NCBI RefSeq assembly: GCF_000521215.1
Contig: NZ_KI928940.1
Span: 194,894-241,336, forward strand
DNA from: Labrenzia sp. DG1229
GTDB taxonomy: Bacteria > Pseudomonadota > Alphaproteobacteria > Rhizobiales > Stappiaceae
Direction of reading: 5' to 3'
DNA: 46,443 nucleotides
The notes beneath the pieces were generated by a model, which was given only the letters and a program-made list of their open reading frames with translations, did not search any database and was not told the origin of the DNA. This document shows positions 46,401-46,443 of this stretch, in pieces; within the stretch, counting starts at the first letter, position 1, and each line of letters starts with the position of its first letter. Both the position numbers and the translations under genes were made by a program.

Positions 46401-46443
46401 TCCGTCTCTGCGTCGAAAGAAGCGCCGGCAGCAACTGCGACGG
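43436..46443 (-). CDS. Large RTX / cadherin-like exoprotein (partial, runs off the right edge)
   Basis: C-terminal about 1,000 residues of a bigger secreted protein; the frame stays open to the last base, so the start lies outside. Numbering from the GTG at 46381: cadherin-like repeats (about 30-125, 505-608, 700-796), three groups of RTX nonapeptides (GGxGxDxUx) at 160-285, 610-645 and 822-908, and a pre-peptidase C-terminal-like domain at 370-495. Two copies of a module with TDT-FSGNHADYSITD / GNQGDYNIYD, SGSPDGTDTV and a VENF-type strand lie at 283-340 and 638-695. Ca2+ binding and type I export are expected; a secretion signal is probably the last 60 residues. Adhesin or surface protein function is inferred. 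Confidence 0.88.
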   Translation of the reverse strand, partial: VAVAAGASFDAETEGSVDVTVTATSSDGSTSDETFTIDVSDVNETAVSSVADADASANAIAEDAGEGTAVGITASASDADVTDTVTYSVDDARFDVANDGTVTVAAGARFDFESEPVISLTLTATSSDGSSSQQTLDVNVTDVAETFQLSDGQTEFVDEGVAEPTITGTDAAETITAHEDGGTIYSGGGDDTVYGKAGDDEIIFGEGADTVYGGGGNDFIDDQRGAQPNTDANYLDGGEGNDTIYGGGGDDTIIGGEGADRLSGENDDDTIDGGSGNDALFGGSGDDTLEGGAGNDYLSGSSGTDTAVFSGNHADYSITDHGNGSFTIADTRSGSPDGTDTVWDVENFEFADGTLSASGLVNSAPTDIAFSANEGLALTETDGGNGVITGEIVSDGIGNNSVDHWSISHDGGDLTIDVLASGFNGGSLDSKIFLYKDNGDGTFTSVTSNDDGAAGSDGSTNSHDSLISRTGLEAGDYMVVIGSYSLNDSEALSTSSDHPASGSTTGPYQITITGDASITGLTENPAGGGSWGDPANNAVVVSTGADASTIASGSVVAGIASVADADAGDSFHFSFTDDGDGAFEIDATSGDISTTSEHDAKTSLSDTVTVQVTDANNESYQETLGIELGTSGDDTINGTENEDVIFNFGGNDTVDGGAGTDTMVLSGNQGDYNIYDNGDGSYTVIDTRTGSPDGTNTVSNVENYRFADGDVQVGDLSMSTDMILSDANRTGNTIHEVADAGTEVGISVSAMNPGGGALAYSLSDDRFSIDSDGVVTIADHAFFDSQVESSIDLTITAKSTDGSEASETFSISVSGDYDQDFTGGLASGNFSRSGQSYSVDGVGGNDTIQTGDFNDRIEGGSVAGADQITGNGGKDLLFGEGGQDTIMGGDGNDIIIGGADDDSLHGGDGSDLFMHGLGDGNDVIYGGAGSAWTDVIDLGGGPGVTSAGEYGTDWTVTITSGSIENTDTDSGRLELSDDAVGSIDFTDGSKVEFAEIEEIRW
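43658..43918 (-). repeat. RTX nonapeptide array, C-terminal group
   Basis: Codes for tandem GGxGxDxUx repeats (GGNGGKDLLFGEGGQDTIMG, GGDGNDIIIGG and others), the Ca2+-binding block nearest the secretion end of the large exoprotein. Confidence 0.85.
45527..45904 (-). repeat. RTX nonapeptide array, N-terminal group in window
   Basis: Codes for about a dozen consecutive RTX repeats (GGGDDTVYGKAGDDEIIFG, GGSGNDALFGGSGDDTLEGG), interrupted once by a non-repeat insert (DDQRGAQPNTDANY). The encoded array is longer than the C-terminal one. Confidence 0.85.

Overview
The window reads as chromosomal core DNA of an alphaproteobacterium of the Hyphomicrobiales (Rhizobiales). It is most like the marine Stappiaceae (Roseibium/Labrenzia type); this placement rests on gene order and protein families, not on a search. 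Pointers are an ExoR-type Sel1 regulator, the order xth-erpA-dgt-argS-SPOR-nagZ-scpA-scpB-tatABC-serS-surE-pcm-LysM/M23-yajC-secDF, two DUF1127 micro-proteins, uvrA divergent from ssb with an alphaproteobacterial LexA-like box, and moderate GC. I saw no tRNA, rRNA, IS element, prophage or CRISPR array.

Layout. 1-5.5 kb: parE (-), exoR (+), a small exported Cys protein with a problematic start (-), xth (-) and erpA (-). 5.6-11.3 kb: dgt, argS and a large SPOR protein (+). 11.4-14.4 kb: a three-gene insert (LysR regulator -, EamA exporter +, esterase -) that splits SPOR from nagZ. 14.5-21.2 kb: nagZ, scpA, scpB, an orphan ABC ATPase, tatA, tatB, tatC and serS (+). 21.4-24.5 kb: surE, pcm and an NlpD-like LysM/LytM lipoprotein, the gammaproteobacterial surE-pcm-nlpD order without rpoS. 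24.5-31.3 kb: a DUF815 ATPase (-), yajC-secD-secF, then homologues of two mitochondrial complex I assembly factors (Mth938/NDUFAF3-like and phytoene-synthase-like/NDUFAF6-like), and trmFO (-). 31.6-32.5 kb: two tandem DUF1127 genes (-), each followed by hairpins that present CCUCCUCCC in the loop (cuckoo/CcsR-type sRNAs). 32.6-36.6 kb: uvrA (-) and ssb (+). 36.6-46.4 kb: a small HExxH protein (-), a candidate 52-residue membrane protein, an L,D-transpeptidase (+), znuA with a very long His-rich loop (-), DUF3291-paaB (+), a type I secretion adaptor (+), and convergent to it a large RTX/cadherin-like exoprotein (-) that runs off the right edge.

Themes. Most genes are housekeeping: DNA topology and repair (parE, xth, uvrA, ssb, scpAB), translation (argS, serS, trmFO), protein export (tatABC, yajC-secDF, type I adaptor) and envelope remodelling (SPOR, nagZ, NlpD-like, L,D-transpeptidase). 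The least ordinary stretch is 31.6-32.5 kb: two paralogous DUF1127 plus anti-Shine-Dalgarno-like sRNA units with near-identical promoter architecture. Other points of interest are the NDUFAF3/NDUFAF6-like pair whose synthase-like member has lost both Asp motifs, the degenerate LytM factor, the orphan paaB, and the small exported protein whose best ribosome-binding site points at a GTT codon.
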